64,000 nucleotides of DNA, taken from positions 744,001 through 808,000 of the forward strand of contig JACJZJ010000002.1 of assembly GCA_020635675.1 (NCBI GenBank), in the 5' to 3' direction. The DNA comes from Flavobacteriales bacterium (lineage in GTDB: Bacteria > Bacteroidota > Bacteroidia > Flavobacteriales_F > PHOS-HE28). The translations under genes and the position numbers were made by a program. Each line of letters begins with the position of its first letter. The stretch's first letter is position 1. Shown here in pieces: positions 26,335 to 35,400 of this stretch. The notes beneath the pieces are model-generated. The model saw only the letters and a list, made by a program, of their open reading frames with translations, ran no database searches and was not told the origin of the DNA.

Positions 26335-26361
26335 AGGGGGCCTCGGGCCCCCTTTTTCTTT
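26335..26361 (+). terminator. Rho-independent terminator after small lipoprotein gene
   Basis: AGGGGGCC at 26335-26342 pairs with GGCCCCCT at 26346-26353 around a 3-base loop and is followed by TTTTCTTT. It lies 26 bases after the stop. It is the clearest intrinsic terminator in the window and also separates the convergent protease gene. Confidence 0.9.
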
Positions 26362-26363
26362 GA

Positions 26364-27995
26364 CTATTCAGCAGATACGCCCCCGGACAACAGGGCCTGA
26401 CGCGCGCGGTCGAAGATCGGGTCCTTTTGAAGGAGGAGGCGGTAATACCCCTCCGCACCGAATATGTTCCTTGCGATCAAAGCCTTCAACCTTTCTCGCA
26501 GGACCTCTTCGTACCGTTCGGGTCCGGACGGTGGATTGATCCCCGCTGCCCGCGCCTTCTCGGCCAGATCGTCCAGCATGCCGTCATCCACACGGAAGTC
26601 ACTGATGAAATGCCCCACATCGCCCATGCGCTCCAAGCGGGGGCGGCGCTCATCGGCCACATCGAAGGCCATGTCGTTCAGGATGCCGGAAAAGAACAAG
26701 GCGGTGAGGTAGGACGAGGACTCCGACGTGTCGGCTGCCACGAACATGTCGGGCATTATCCCGCCACCTCCGTAGACGTTCCGCCCCTTCAACGTGTGGT
26801 ACACATGGCTGGTATCCAGCAGGATGCTGTCCTTGTTGACCAGTTCACCGTGCTCCACGCGATGGACGAGGTCGTCCGCATAGTCGATCCCCGCGCCGTA
26901 GGGTCGTTGAATGGACCGGCCTGATGGCGTGTAGTAGCGGGCCGTGGTCAAGCGGATCGCACTGTGGTCGGGAAGGTCCACTTGTTCCTGCACCAGCCCT
27001 TTGCCGAAGGAGCGGCGTCCGATGATCGATCCCCGATCATTGTCCTGGACGGCCCCTGCGAGGATCTCACTGGCCGACGCTGATCCCTCGTCGATCAGTA
27101 TCGCCAGCGGCATGTCCTGCAACATCCCGCGATCGGTGGCCCGGAAATCCTGGCGCGGCTGGGCCCGGCCTTCGGTGTAAACGATCATCCGACCTTCGGG
27201 CAGGAACTCGTCCGCCATGTCGATGGCGGCGTTCAAGTAGCCTCCACCGTTCCCGCGCAGATCGAGTACGAGCCGCTTCATGCCCATGTCCAGGAGCTCC
27301 TGAGCGGAACGGACGAACTCCTCATGCGTGGTGCGTGCGAACCGGACCAGTTTGACATAGCCTGTTCCGTCCGGATCGTACAGGGAGGCGGCAATGCTGT
27401 TGATCGGGATCTTGCCCCGCGTGATCTCTACGTCGAAGGGATCCTTGCGCCCGCGACGCAGGATGCCAACGGTGACCATGCTCCCACTGGGCCCACGAAG
27501 CCGGTCCATTACCACCTGGTTGGTGATGTTGACGCCGGCCATCGTTCGACCATCGGCGGAAACGATCCGATCGCCCGCCCTGATCCCAAGGGCTTCACTG
27601 GGGCCTCCTTCGAGCGCGGCCATCACCACCACGGTATCGCGTTGGATCGCGAACTCCACGCCGATCCCGTCGAAACTGCCGGTCAGCGGCTCTTGCGCGG
27701 CACGCATTTCGTCGGCGGTGATATAGTAACTGTGCGGGTCCAGGCGTTGCAGGATATCCTCGATCACTTCATCCACCAGGGCCTCCTTTTGCACCGTATC
27801 CACATACTGGCGGTCGATGAGGTCGAGCACCTGGTCGATCTTCTGGTCGGCCGAGGCGCTCCTGCTGAGAAGGAACGTGGGCAGGCGCCCCTGCACAGGA
27901 TCCGAGGCACCATGACCAATGAACAGGCCAGCCACCAGGGCCAGGCTGATCAGCAGGGGCACAAAGGGCGAGATGGTCCGGCGCTCACCCTTCAT
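26364..27995 (-). CDS. C-terminal processing peptidase (S41 family, tail-specific protease)
   Basis: A 543-aa protein. The ATG at 27995 overlaps the upstream deaminase by 11 bases. Residues about 8-28 form an N-terminal membrane anchor or signal. A PDZ domain lies at about 108-195 (GIGVEFAIQRDTVVVMAALE, GDRIVSADGRTMAGV), and the S41 core contains LVLDLRGNGGGYLNAA, the catalytic serine in GSASASE (about residue 307) and the catalytic lysine 332 in FGKG. The C-terminal ~150 residues are a helical extension typical of Bacteroidota members. It should degrade or trim proteins in the periplasm. The coupling with dCMP deaminase has no obvious functional meaning. Confidence 0.95.
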   Translation of the reverse strand: MKGERRTISPFVPLLISLALVAGLFIGHGASDPVQGRLPTFLLSRSASADQKIDQVLDLIDRQYVDTVQKEALVDEVIEDILQRLDPHSYYITADEMRAAQEPLTGSFDGIGVEFAIQRDTVVVMAALEGGPSEALGIRAGDRIVSADGRTMAGVNITNQVVMDRLRGPSGSMVTVGILRRGRKDPFDVEITRGKIPINSIAASLYDPDGTGYVKLVRFARTTHEEFVRSAQELLDMGMKRLVLDLRGNGGGYLNAAIDMADEFLPEGRMIVYTEGRAQPRQDFRATDRGMLQDMPLAILIDEGSASASEILAGAVQDNDRGSIIGRRSFGKGLVQEQVDLPDHSAIRLTTARYYTPSGRSIQRPYGAGIDYADDLVHRVEHGELVNKDSILLDTSHVYHTLKGRNVYGGGGIMPDMFVAADTSESSSYLTALFFSGILNDMAFDVADERRPRLERMGDVGHFISDFRVDDGMLDDLAEKARAAGINPPSGPERYEEVLRERLKALIARNIFGAEGYYRLLLQKDPIFDRARQALLSGGVSAE

Positions 27996-28446
27996 GTCCG
28001 GCCATGGTAATTTGGTGGAGCACCACACCACCCTGGTCCAACAGCTCCAAGCCCGACGGGTCCTTGTAGCTGTTCAGGTAGACCAGTCGCTTGATCCCGG
28101 CCTGCAGTACGAGCTTGCTGCATTCCTTGCAGGGCGAATGAGTGAGGTACAAGGTGGCGTTCTTCGCGTTGTTGGTGCTACGCGCCACCTTCATGATGGC
28201 GTTCGCTTCCGCGTGGAGAACGTACCAGTGCGTCGATCCGTTCTCATCTTCACAATCATTGGGAAATCCGGTGGGCGTGCCGTTGTATCCGTCGCTGATG
28301 ATCATGCCGTCCTTCACGATGAGCGCACCCACCTGCTTCCGCCTGCAATGGCTGAGCCGCGCCCACTCCAGCGCCATGCGCATATAGGCGTGGTCGTAGC
28401 GGGCCTGCTTTTTCGGGTCGGAATAGACGAGTGTGTCCTGTTGCAT
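27985..28446 (-). CDS. Deoxycytidylate (dCMP) deaminase
   Basis: A 153-aa cytosolic enzyme converting dCMP to dUMP. The zinc site is HAEANA (78-83) and PCKECSK (105-111), with the substrate-binding SDGYNGTPTGFPNDCED near 51-67. The ATG at 28446 gives the typical N-terminus; an in-frame ATG at 28470 is possible. The two candidate starts are separated by a CATGCGCTCA direct repeat. Translation of the downstream protease gene is coupled through an 11-base overlap. Confidence 0.93.
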   Translation of the reverse strand: MQQDTLVYSDPKKQARYDHAYMRMALEWARLSHCRRKQVGALIVKDGMIISDGYNGTPTGFPNDCEDENGSTHWYVLHAEANAIMKVARSTNNAKNATLYLTHSPCKECSKLVLQAGIKRLVYLNSYKDPSGLELLDQGGVVLHQITMAGHEG

Positions 28447-28545
28447 GCGCTCACGTGAACATGCGCTCAAGTGCCCATGAGATGCGCGGTGATCGAGAGC
28501 CCGGCCATGACCACCTGTTCACATGAACACATGGGCACATGTTCC
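28444..28545. repeat. Cluster of short CATG-centred direct and inverted repeats
   Basis: CATGCGCTCA occurs at 28444-28453 and again at 28460-28469. Further along, TGTTCA and TGAACA face each other around CA at 28516-28529, and CACATG or CATGTG motifs recur up to the tRNA end (GGGCACATG, AACACATG). The stretch fills the gap between dCMP deaminase and tRNA-Leu and has no gene of its own. The arrangement could be an operator array or an RNA processing region. Confidence 0.5.
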
Positions 28546-28632
28546 TGGTGCCCAGGGCGGGACTCGAACCCGCACGACCGTGAAGTCACTGGTGTTTGAG
28601 ACCAGCGCGTCTACCGATTCCGCCACCTGGGC
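28546..28632 (-). tRNA. tRNA-Leu (anticodon CAA)
   Basis: An 87-base class II tRNA. The acceptor stem GCCCAGG pairs with CCTGGGC, followed by discriminator A and an encoded CCA. The anticodon arm is CTGGT / CTCAAAC / ACCAG, giving CAA. A long variable arm (TGACTTCACGGTCG) and the TPsiC arm GCGGGTTCGAGTCCCGC complete the structure. It reads UUG codons. Confidence 0.97.
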
Positions 28633-28646
28633 CGGTGAAGGGAGCG

Positions 28647-28654
28647 CGAAGATA
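28647..28654 (-). promoter_or_regulatory. -7-like box TATCTTCG before tRNA-Leu
   Basis: TAnnTTCG match on the minus strand, 15 bases before the tRNA 5' end, within the 26-base gap to glyS. It suggests that the tRNA has its own promoter. Confidence 0.5.
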
Positions 28655-28658
28655 TCGT

Positions 28659-30203
28659 CTAGAGCTGCTTGAGCAGTTTCCGCAAGTCCACCTTGTCGCT
28701 CACGATCCGCCCCAGTTCACCGATAGGCACGCGTTCCTGCTGCATGGTGTCGCGGTCGCGGATGGTCACCGTATTGTCCTGCAGGGATAGGTGGTCCACG
28801 GTGATGGCGTAGGGCGTGCCGATGGCGTCCTGGCGGCGGTAGCGGCGGCCGATGCTGTCCTTTTCGTCATACTGGCAGTTGTGTTCCAGCTTCAGCCCAT
28901 CGATGATGGCACGGGCCTTCTCCGGCAGACCGTCCTTCTTCACCAGGGGCAGCACCGCCAGTTTCACGGGTGCCAGCGGGGCAGGGATCCGTAGCACCTC
29001 GCGTTCGCTGCCATCCTCGAGATTTTCCCTCTGGTAGGCCGCGCTGAGGATCGCGAGGAACATGCGGTCGAGCCCGATGGAGGTCTCCACCACAAAGGGG
29101 ACATAGCTCTCGTTCGTCTCCGGGTCGAAGAACTGAAGCTTCTTCCCGCTGTGCTTCTCGTGGTTGCCGAGGTCGAAGTCGGTGCGGCTGTGTATCCCTT
29201 CGAGCTCCTTGAATCCCATGGGGAACTGGAACTCGATGTCGCAGGCCGCGTTGGCGTAGTGCGCCAGCTTGATATGGTCGTGGAAGCGGTAGTGGTCGGT
29301 CGGCAGGCCCAATGCGCGGTGCCAGGCCATGCGTTTCTCCTTCCAATGGGCGTACCACTGCATTTCCGTCCCGGGCTTCACGAAGTACTGCATCTCCATC
29401 TGCTCGAACTCCCGCATGCGGAAGATGAACTGGCGCGCCACGATCTCGTTGCGAAAGGCCTTGCCCGATTGCGCGATGCCGAACGGCAGTTTCTGCCGGG
29501 CGCTTTTCTGCACGTTCAGGAAATTGACGAAGATGCCCTGGGCGGTCTCGGGTCGCAGGTAGATGGTGCTGCTCTCACCACTGACGCTGCCCAGTTCGGT
29601 GGCGAACATCAGGTTGAACTGCCGCACCTCCGTCCAGTTGGCGGTGCCGCTCACCGGACAGGTGATCCCCTCGTCCAGGATCAGCTGCCGCAGCGCTGTA
29701 AGGTCATTGGCCTCCAGAGCGGCCCTCATCCGGTCCTCCACCGCATTGATGCGGTCCTGGCTGCGCTTCACGTTGGGGTTGGTGGCGCGGAACTGGGCCT
29801 CGTCGAACGCATCGCCGAATTTCTTGCGACCCTTCTCGACCTCCTTGATGATCTTTTGCTCGTACTTGGCCATGTGCTCCTCCAGCAGCACGTCTGCCCG
29901 GTACCGTTTCTTGCTGTCCTTGTTGTCGATCAGCGGGTCGTTGAACGCGTCGATGTGACCACTGGCCTTCCAGGTGGTGGGGTGCATGAAGATGGCCGTG
30001 TCGATGCCGACGATCTCCTCGTTCAGGCGTACCATGGCGGCCCACCAATATTGGCGGATGTTGTTCTTCAACTCCACCCCGAACGGACCATAGTCGTACG
30101 TGGCGCTGAGGCCATCGTAGATCTCGCTGCTGGGGAATACGAAGCCATACTCCTTGGCATGGCCGATGAGGGTCTTGAGGCGGTCTTCGTTGGGTTGGCT
30201 CAT
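28659..30203 (-). CDS. glyS: Glycine--tRNA ligase (single-chain class II type)
   Basis: A 514-aa enzyme from the ATG at 30203 (MSQPNEDRLKTLIGHAKEYG). It is the homodimeric type found in Bacteroidota and eukaryotes, not the alpha2beta2 type. Features are SSEIYDGLSATYDYGPFG, motif 2 (GIAQSGKAFRNEI), the glycine-pocket segment REFEQMEMQYFV, motif 3 (VVETSIGLDRMFLAIL) and a C-terminal anticodon-binding domain (LAPVKLAVLPLVKKD). It charges tRNA-Gly in the cytosol. A CATCTTTG near-match to the -7 box lies at 30243-30250 (minus), 40 bases before the start. Confidence 0.98.
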   Translation of the reverse strand: MSQPNEDRLKTLIGHAKEYGFVFPSSEIYDGLSATYDYGPFGVELKNNIRQYWWAAMVRLNEEIVGIDTAIFMHPTTWKASGHIDAFNDPLIDNKDSKKRYRADVLLEEHMAKYEQKIIKEVEKGRKKFGDAFDEAQFRATNPNVKRSQDRINAVEDRMRAALEANDLTALRQLILDEGITCPVSGTANWTEVRQFNLMFATELGSVSGESSTIYLRPETAQGIFVNFLNVQKSARQKLPFGIAQSGKAFRNEIVARQFIFRMREFEQMEMQYFVKPGTEMQWYAHWKEKRMAWHRALGLPTDHYRFHDHIKLAHYANAACDIEFQFPMGFKELEGIHSRTDFDLGNHEKHSGKKLQFFDPETNESYVPFVVETSIGLDRMFLAILSAAYQRENLEDGSEREVLRIPAPLAPVKLAVLPLVKKDGLPEKARAIIDGLKLEHNCQYDEKDSIGRRYRRQDAIGTPYAITVDHLSLQDNTVTIRDRDTMQQERVPIGELGRIVSDKVDLRKLLKQL

Positions 30204-30485
30204 GATCGAACGATCACCCTGGAATGCTGCGGTGTCATGGTCGCAAAGATGGTCCGTTCCGAGGATCCAATGATCGGTGGTGCGCATCATCCGAGAAGGA
30301 TGAGCCGGTCATCAGTGCATTCGAGCAAATAGGCCCAACGATCGCCATGCACCAACGCAAGGGAGGCTCCCCCTTCAACACGCGCGTGTGGGCAACTTGG
30401 ACCCGTGTTGGCCCGTTCCCGCCTAGGGCCGCGGCTACTTTCGGCTCGGCCGTCGGTGCGTGCGTGCACTCCGGCCCATTGGCGC
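30204..30485. other. Divergent intergenic region, glyS / first adhesin-module gene
   Basis: 282 bases without a convincing gene. It holds the near-consensus glyS -7 box (30243-30250, minus) and a TAnnTTCG box for the rightward adhesin module (30436-30443). Between them nothing else was recognised. Confidence 0.6.
30436..30443 (+). promoter_or_regulatory. -7-like box TACTTTCG for the first adhesin module
   Basis: TAnnTTCG variant with a TTG at 30408-30410, 25 bases upstream. Predicted leader about 38 bases to the ATG at 30486. It probably drives the genes from 30486 to 42768. Confidence 0.45.
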
Positions 30486-31484
30486 ATGTGGAGATCCATC
30501 ATCGTCCTGACGGTTCTGTTCGCGTCCTTCGGGGACTTGGTGGCCCAACCGCCCAACGATGATTGTGCGTCAGCGGCGACATTGTGCGCGGACCAGCCGC
30601 TTTCGGGCAACAACACCGGAGCCGTGGGACTGCCAGGGTTCTGTCCGAACACCGATGCCCTGTTGTGGTACACCTTTACAACCAACTCGGTGGGCGGACC
30701 GGTCACCATCGATCTCGGGCAGATCGATTGTCCGATCGTCAGTGGGATGGACAATGAACTGAGCATGATCGTGCTCAGCGGTGACGGCTCATGCCAGCCG
30801 AACTCGTTCACGGCCGTCTCCACCTGTGCGGAGGACTCGGTGGACTTCAGCCTGACCACCTCGGCGCTCCAACCGAACACGACATATTGGTTGATCGTAG
30901 CCGGCGCGCTCGACAACGGCGCCACCATCACGGCCCAATGCGGGTTCGCGTTGAACCTCAGCGGTCCGGGCGCCGACATTGTGAACGTGGACCTGGACGC
31001 CGGTGAGGACCAGCAGATCGGCGAAGGGGAATATGTGCAGCTGGGTGCCACCAGCACCGGGAACAACTATACGTGGACACCGAACTCCGGACTCAGTGGC
31101 GACGATATCGCGGACCCGATCGCCGATCCCACCGAGACCACGATCTACACCGTCACCTCCGAGATCAACGATTGCATCTATTCGGACCAGGTGACCGTGG
31201 AGGTGATCCGCCGCATCGAGCCGCCGAACACGTTCACCCCGAACGGCGACGGCCACAACGACACCTGGACCATCTTGGGGATCTCCAGCTACCCGTCCTG
31301 CGAGGTGGACATCTTCGATCGGTGGGGGCAGCGTGTATTCCGGAGCGTGGGCTATTCGGAGCCGTGGGACGGAACGAACGCCGGTGCGAAACTGCCGGTC
31401 GGGACCTACTACTACGTCATCGACCTGAACCAGCTCGAAGGGAACGCGGCACCCTATTACGGCTCCATCAGTATCGTACGGTGA
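30486..31484 (+). CDS. T9SS type B cargo, small surface protein
   Basis: A 332-aa protein. The ATG at 30486 starts a signal peptide (MWRSIIVLTVLFASFGDLVAQ). Residues about 22-165 (PPNDDCASAATLCADQPLSG, DALLWYTFTTNSVGGPVTI, NTTYWLIVAGALDNGATI) form a beta domain common in Flavobacteriales secreted proteins. Residues about 170-240 look like one PKD-like module (GNNYTWTPNSGLSGDD). The last ~90 residues are the type B sorting domain (NTFTPNGDGHNDTWTI, IFDRWGQRVFRSVGYSEPWDG, VGTYYYVIDL). It shares bases with the next gene (GTGA), so the two are coupled: a secreted cargo directly followed by a PorP/SprF protein. Confidence 0.88.
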   Translation: MWRSIIVLTVLFASFGDLVAQPPNDDCASAATLCADQPLSGNNTGAVGLPGFCPNTDALLWYTFTTNSVGGPVTIDLGQIDCPIVSGMDNELSMIVLSGDGSCQPNSFTAVSTCAEDSVDFSLTTSALQPNTTYWLIVAGALDNGATITAQCGFALNLSGPGADIVNVDLDAGEDQQIGEGEYVQLGATSTGNNYTWTPNSGLSGDDIADPIADPTETTIYTVTSEINDCIYSDQVTVEVIRRIEPPNTFTPNGDGHNDTWTILGISSYPSCEVDIFDRWGQRVFRSVGYSEPWDGTNAGAKLPVGTYYYVIDLNQLEGNAAPYYGSISIVR

Positions 31485-32422
31485 AGCGCAGGACCCTCAT
31501 AGCCGTCGCCTTGTTCGCCACGTTCCCGCTGGTCGCGCAGCAGGTACCGCAGTACACCCAGAACGTGTTCAACATGTTCAACAACAACCCGGCCGTGGCC
31601 GGCAGCAAGGACTGCATCGATGTGCGCCTGGGGTTTCGCAAGCAGTGGGTGGATTTTCCAGGCGCACCGACCACGGGTTGGGCAAGCGTGCATGCCACGT
31701 TGAAGCAGAAGAAGAAGCCCTATGTCAAGAACAAGCACGGCATCGGCCTGGTCGCCGAAGCGGACGACACCGGGCCTTTCGGATACTCGTTGATCGAGCT
31801 GGCCTACGCGTACCATATCCAGGTGAGCAAGGGATACTATACCGCATTGGGTCTGTTCGCCGGGGTGAAGCAGGAGAAGTTCGACGTGGGTGAAGTGACA
31901 GTGACGGACTACACCGACCCGGTATTGGATTCACCCGGAAGCGTGATCGTGTACCCGATCCTTTCACCGGGGCTTTGGATGTACAATACCAAGTTCTGGT
32001 TCGGTGCATCGCTGCATCAGGCCTTGAAGAACAAGATCAAGGGGCTGGGCGAGGATTCACGGCTCACCCGGCATTTGATGCTGACCGGCGGGTACCGATA
32101 CCGCATCGGGAAGAAGACCAGCATCACACCGAGCCTGCTGATGAAATACTCCGCGGGGTCGCCGTTGGCCGTGGATGTGAACGTGCAGGTGGACTGGCGT
32201 CGGACGCTGGGACTTGGCGTCACCTACCGCAATACCGATGCCGTGGCCTTTCTGGTGAAGATCGGCTTCCTGAAGTTCTTCAGCCTGGGCTACAGCTACG
32301 ATATCACCACCTCGAAGTTGAAGGCGGGAAGCGCGAACACCCACGAGATCATCCTGGGCATCACACCCTGCGTCCCTATAGACCCCAGCAAGATGATCGT
32401 GCGCTGTCCCATATTCGAGTAG
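31481..32422 (+). CDS. PorP/SprF family type IX secretion outer-membrane protein (first copy)
   Basis: A 313-aa protein from the GTG at 31481, which overlaps the upstream stop as GTGA and starts a signal peptide (VKRRTLIAVALFATFPLVAQQ). The mature N-terminus YTQNVFNMFNNNPAVAGSKD is the family hallmark (Y..N.F..NPA.AGS), followed by RKQWVDFPGAPTTGWASVHA and the C-terminal strand FSLGYSYDITTSKLK, ANTHEIILGI. Members are 14-stranded barrels that help secrete or hold T9SS cargo with type B sorting domains; SprF of Flavobacterium johnsoniae is required for SprB. It lies 20 bases before the giant adhesin gene. Confidence 0.93.
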   Translation: MKRRTLIAVALFATFPLVAQQVPQYTQNVFNMFNNNPAVAGSKDCIDVRLGFRKQWVDFPGAPTTGWASVHATLKQKKKPYVKNKHGIGLVAEADDTGPFGYSLIELAYAYHIQVSKGYYTALGLFAGVKQEKFDVGEVTVTDYTDPVLDSPGSVIVYPILSPGLWMYNTKFWFGASLHQALKNKIKGLGEDSRLTRHLMLTGGYRYRIGKKTSITPSLLMKYSAGSPLAVDVNVQVDWRRTLGLGVTYRNTDAVAFLVKIGFLKFFSLGYSYDITTSKLKAGSANTHEIILGITPCVPIDPSKMIVRCPIFE

Positions 32423-32442
32423 GCCCCTAGAGAACAACCCCC

Positions 32443-35400
32443 ATGCTATACCGCGCCGCCGACCTTCGCCCCGTTCTGCTGGTCCTTGGGACATGGCTTT
32501 CCGTGAACGTGTGTGCACAGGTGGACAAGTACTGGGTCGGTGGGGTCGGGTCATGGAGCGATGGATCGAACTGGGCGCTTGAGCAGGGTGGTGCAGGCGG
32601 CGCCGGTGAGCCGCGGAACGACGAGACCGTCCACATCCAAGGCCCTGCTCGGGTGGCTTTAAGGGGGCGGGAATGGTGCGGTGATCTCCTGGTGGATGGG
32701 TCGTTCGGAATTGTGATAGTAGAGGGGCCGTCAAGTGCCGAGCTCACGTTGACCGGTGATTGGCGCGTGTCAGGCACCGTCAGCTGGGAGTTGCAGGGCA
32801 TGGTGCGTTCCCTTGTTCGCAGGCAAGCGGTCGAACTGGACCTGAGGGGTATGCCCATGACAAGCGACCTCATCGTGGACGGGGATGGCGTACGCGGTCT
32901 GATCAGCGACCTGTTCCTCCAGGGGCAGGCACTGCTCGATCTCCGATCAGGAACGCTCGTGACCAATGGCAATCACATTCGTTGCGGGAGCTTTCGTTCG
33001 GAAGGGTCCGGTCAAAGACATCTGGTCGCAGGGAATTCCGTACTCGAGATCACCAGTGCATTGCGAACCGATGGTGCGGAACCATTCGTGGATCCGGGCA
33101 GTTCATCGCTTTTCGTTCAAGGCAGGCGGACGGATTGGGGGGCTCTGGCGAACGCGCCACGGACCGCCGCGCGGGGCATCACCGTTTGTGGTACCGGTGC
33201 GGGACAGACCCCGTTCACCATCGATGCGCAACTGCTGAGCAGCTACAACGGCTTCGGGGTCAGTTGTCACGGAACATGCGACGGCGTGGTGACGGTCACC
33301 GTGTCAGGTGGTGTTGGACCTTTCACCTACCAATGGCAGAACGGTCCGAACACGGCAACTTGGAACAACTCCTGTCCGGGTAACCAGATCGTGATCGTCA
33401 CCGATCAGGGCCAGGGCATCGGTTGCGCGGCCACGGTGCAGGTGACGGACCCACCACTGCTGGGGGTCATTTTCTTTCCTCCACCGACACCGCCGGCATG
33501 TGCGAACGTATGCGATGGGCACGCGGATGCGCTGGCGGTCGGAGGGGCGGGTGGGTACCAGTACGATTGGAACAATGGTGCCGGTACGGGTTCCTCCTTT
33601 TCAATGCTCTGCGCCGGCGTCAACACATTGCAGATCACCGACGCCAACAATTGCGTGTTCAATACCACCCTCGACCTTCCCCTCCAGCCGATCTCCGTCG
33701 ACCTGACCACTTCGGACGCGGGGTGTTTCAATGATTGCGACGGAACGGCCGATGCCGTCGTGAGCGGTGGCACACCTACCTATTCCTATACCTGGACACC
33801 CGCACCCGGCGCGGGGCAGGGCACGCCCAGCGCCACGGGTCTTTGTGCGGGCAATTGGAGCCTCACGGTGCAGGATGCCAACGGTTGCGACACCACGCTC
33901 AATTTCATCATCGATCAGCCTTCACCGATCCTTCCGGGTCTGACGACAACGGACGCATCGTGCAGTAACGTATGCGATGGAACAGCGGCGGTAACACCCT
34001 CGGGAGGTCTGGGGCCGTATGGATACGACTGGATGCCGGGTTCGCCCGTCGGGGATGGTACCGCATCCGTTTCCGGTCTGTGCGCGGGGAACTGGAGCGT
34101 CCTGATCACCGATCAATCCAGCGGGTGTGACACGCTGGTCCAGTTCACCATCGCCTCCCCACCCGCGATCATTGTCAGTGCATCTTCCGCGGATGCCACG
34201 TGCTCTGATGCCTGCGATGGTACCGCCAGCGTGGAGCCCGTAAGCGGTGGCACGCCTGGCTATGTTTTCATCTGGTCACCGGAACCCGGCGCGGGACAGG
34301 GGACGAGCACGGCTTCGGGGCTTTGTTCCGGCAACTGGACCGTGCTGGTCACGGATGCAGCTGGTTGTGACACGCTGATCGCTTTCACCATCGGCGCACC
34401 ACCGCCGATCGATGTTGTGCTCGCTCCGATGGACGTGACCTGCGCAGGGGCCTGCGATGGCTCCGCATCCCTCGCCATCTCCGGTGGAACACCGGGCTAT
34501 GTGATCGCTTGGTCGCCGAACCCGCCGGTCGGACAGGGTACCATGGATGTCAGCGGTCTTTGCGCGGGGGATTGGAGCGTGACGGTGACGGATGCGGCTG
34601 GTTGTGACACCACCCTCGACCTCACGATCAATGAGCCGCCCCCACTTGATGTGACAAGCGCGCAGACCGATGTGAGTTGTGGAACGCTTTGCGACGGAAC
34701 GGCATCGGTCGTCGCGAGCGGCGGCACTCCACCGTACGACTACGTCTGGTCTCCGGAACCAGGTAGTGGGCAGGGTTCGCCTGACGCGACCGGGTTATGC
34801 GCGGGGTTTTACACTGCATTGGTCACGGATGATGCCGGATGCACCATTCCCGTGGACTTCACCATACTGGCCCCCGTCCCTCTCCAGTTCTCATTGTCCA
34901 CTCAGGATGCCAGTTGCCCAGGTGCTTGCGATGGCCAGGCGGGAGTGATCGTTTCCGGTGGGACACCGAACTACCAATACGTATGGTCGCCGGAGCCGGG
35001 CGGAGGCCAGGGTACGCCGAACGCCATGGACCTATGTGCGGGCGGCTATCTGTTGACCGTCACGGACTCGGTGGGTTGTGACAGCACCATCGCCTTCACC
35101 ATTGCAGCCCCGGATGCGATCGGACCGAATGCGACGGTGACGCCGCCGACCTGCGCCAGTGCTTGCAATGGGGAGGTGACCCTGGCGCCGACCGGTGGTA
35201 ACGGCACCTACACCTTCAACTGGACACCACTGCCGGGGAATGGTCAGGGCAATGCAACGGCGACCGGATTGTGTGCGGGGATCTGGCAGGTGACGATCAC
35301 ATCTGGATCGTGCGACACCACGCTCACATTCGACCTGCAGGCGCCTACGCCCTTGGACGTGGTCTGGACGGCCACGGACGTGACCTGCGCCGGCGAATGT

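Noticed and set aside
29151..30332. 393-codon plus-strand frame
   Set aside because: Antisense to glyS, which has all synthetase motifs.
31073..31480. N-terminal extension of the first PorP/SprF reading frame
   Set aside because: The extension is an out-of-frame shadow of the preceding cargo gene; the signal peptide begins at the GTG at 31481.
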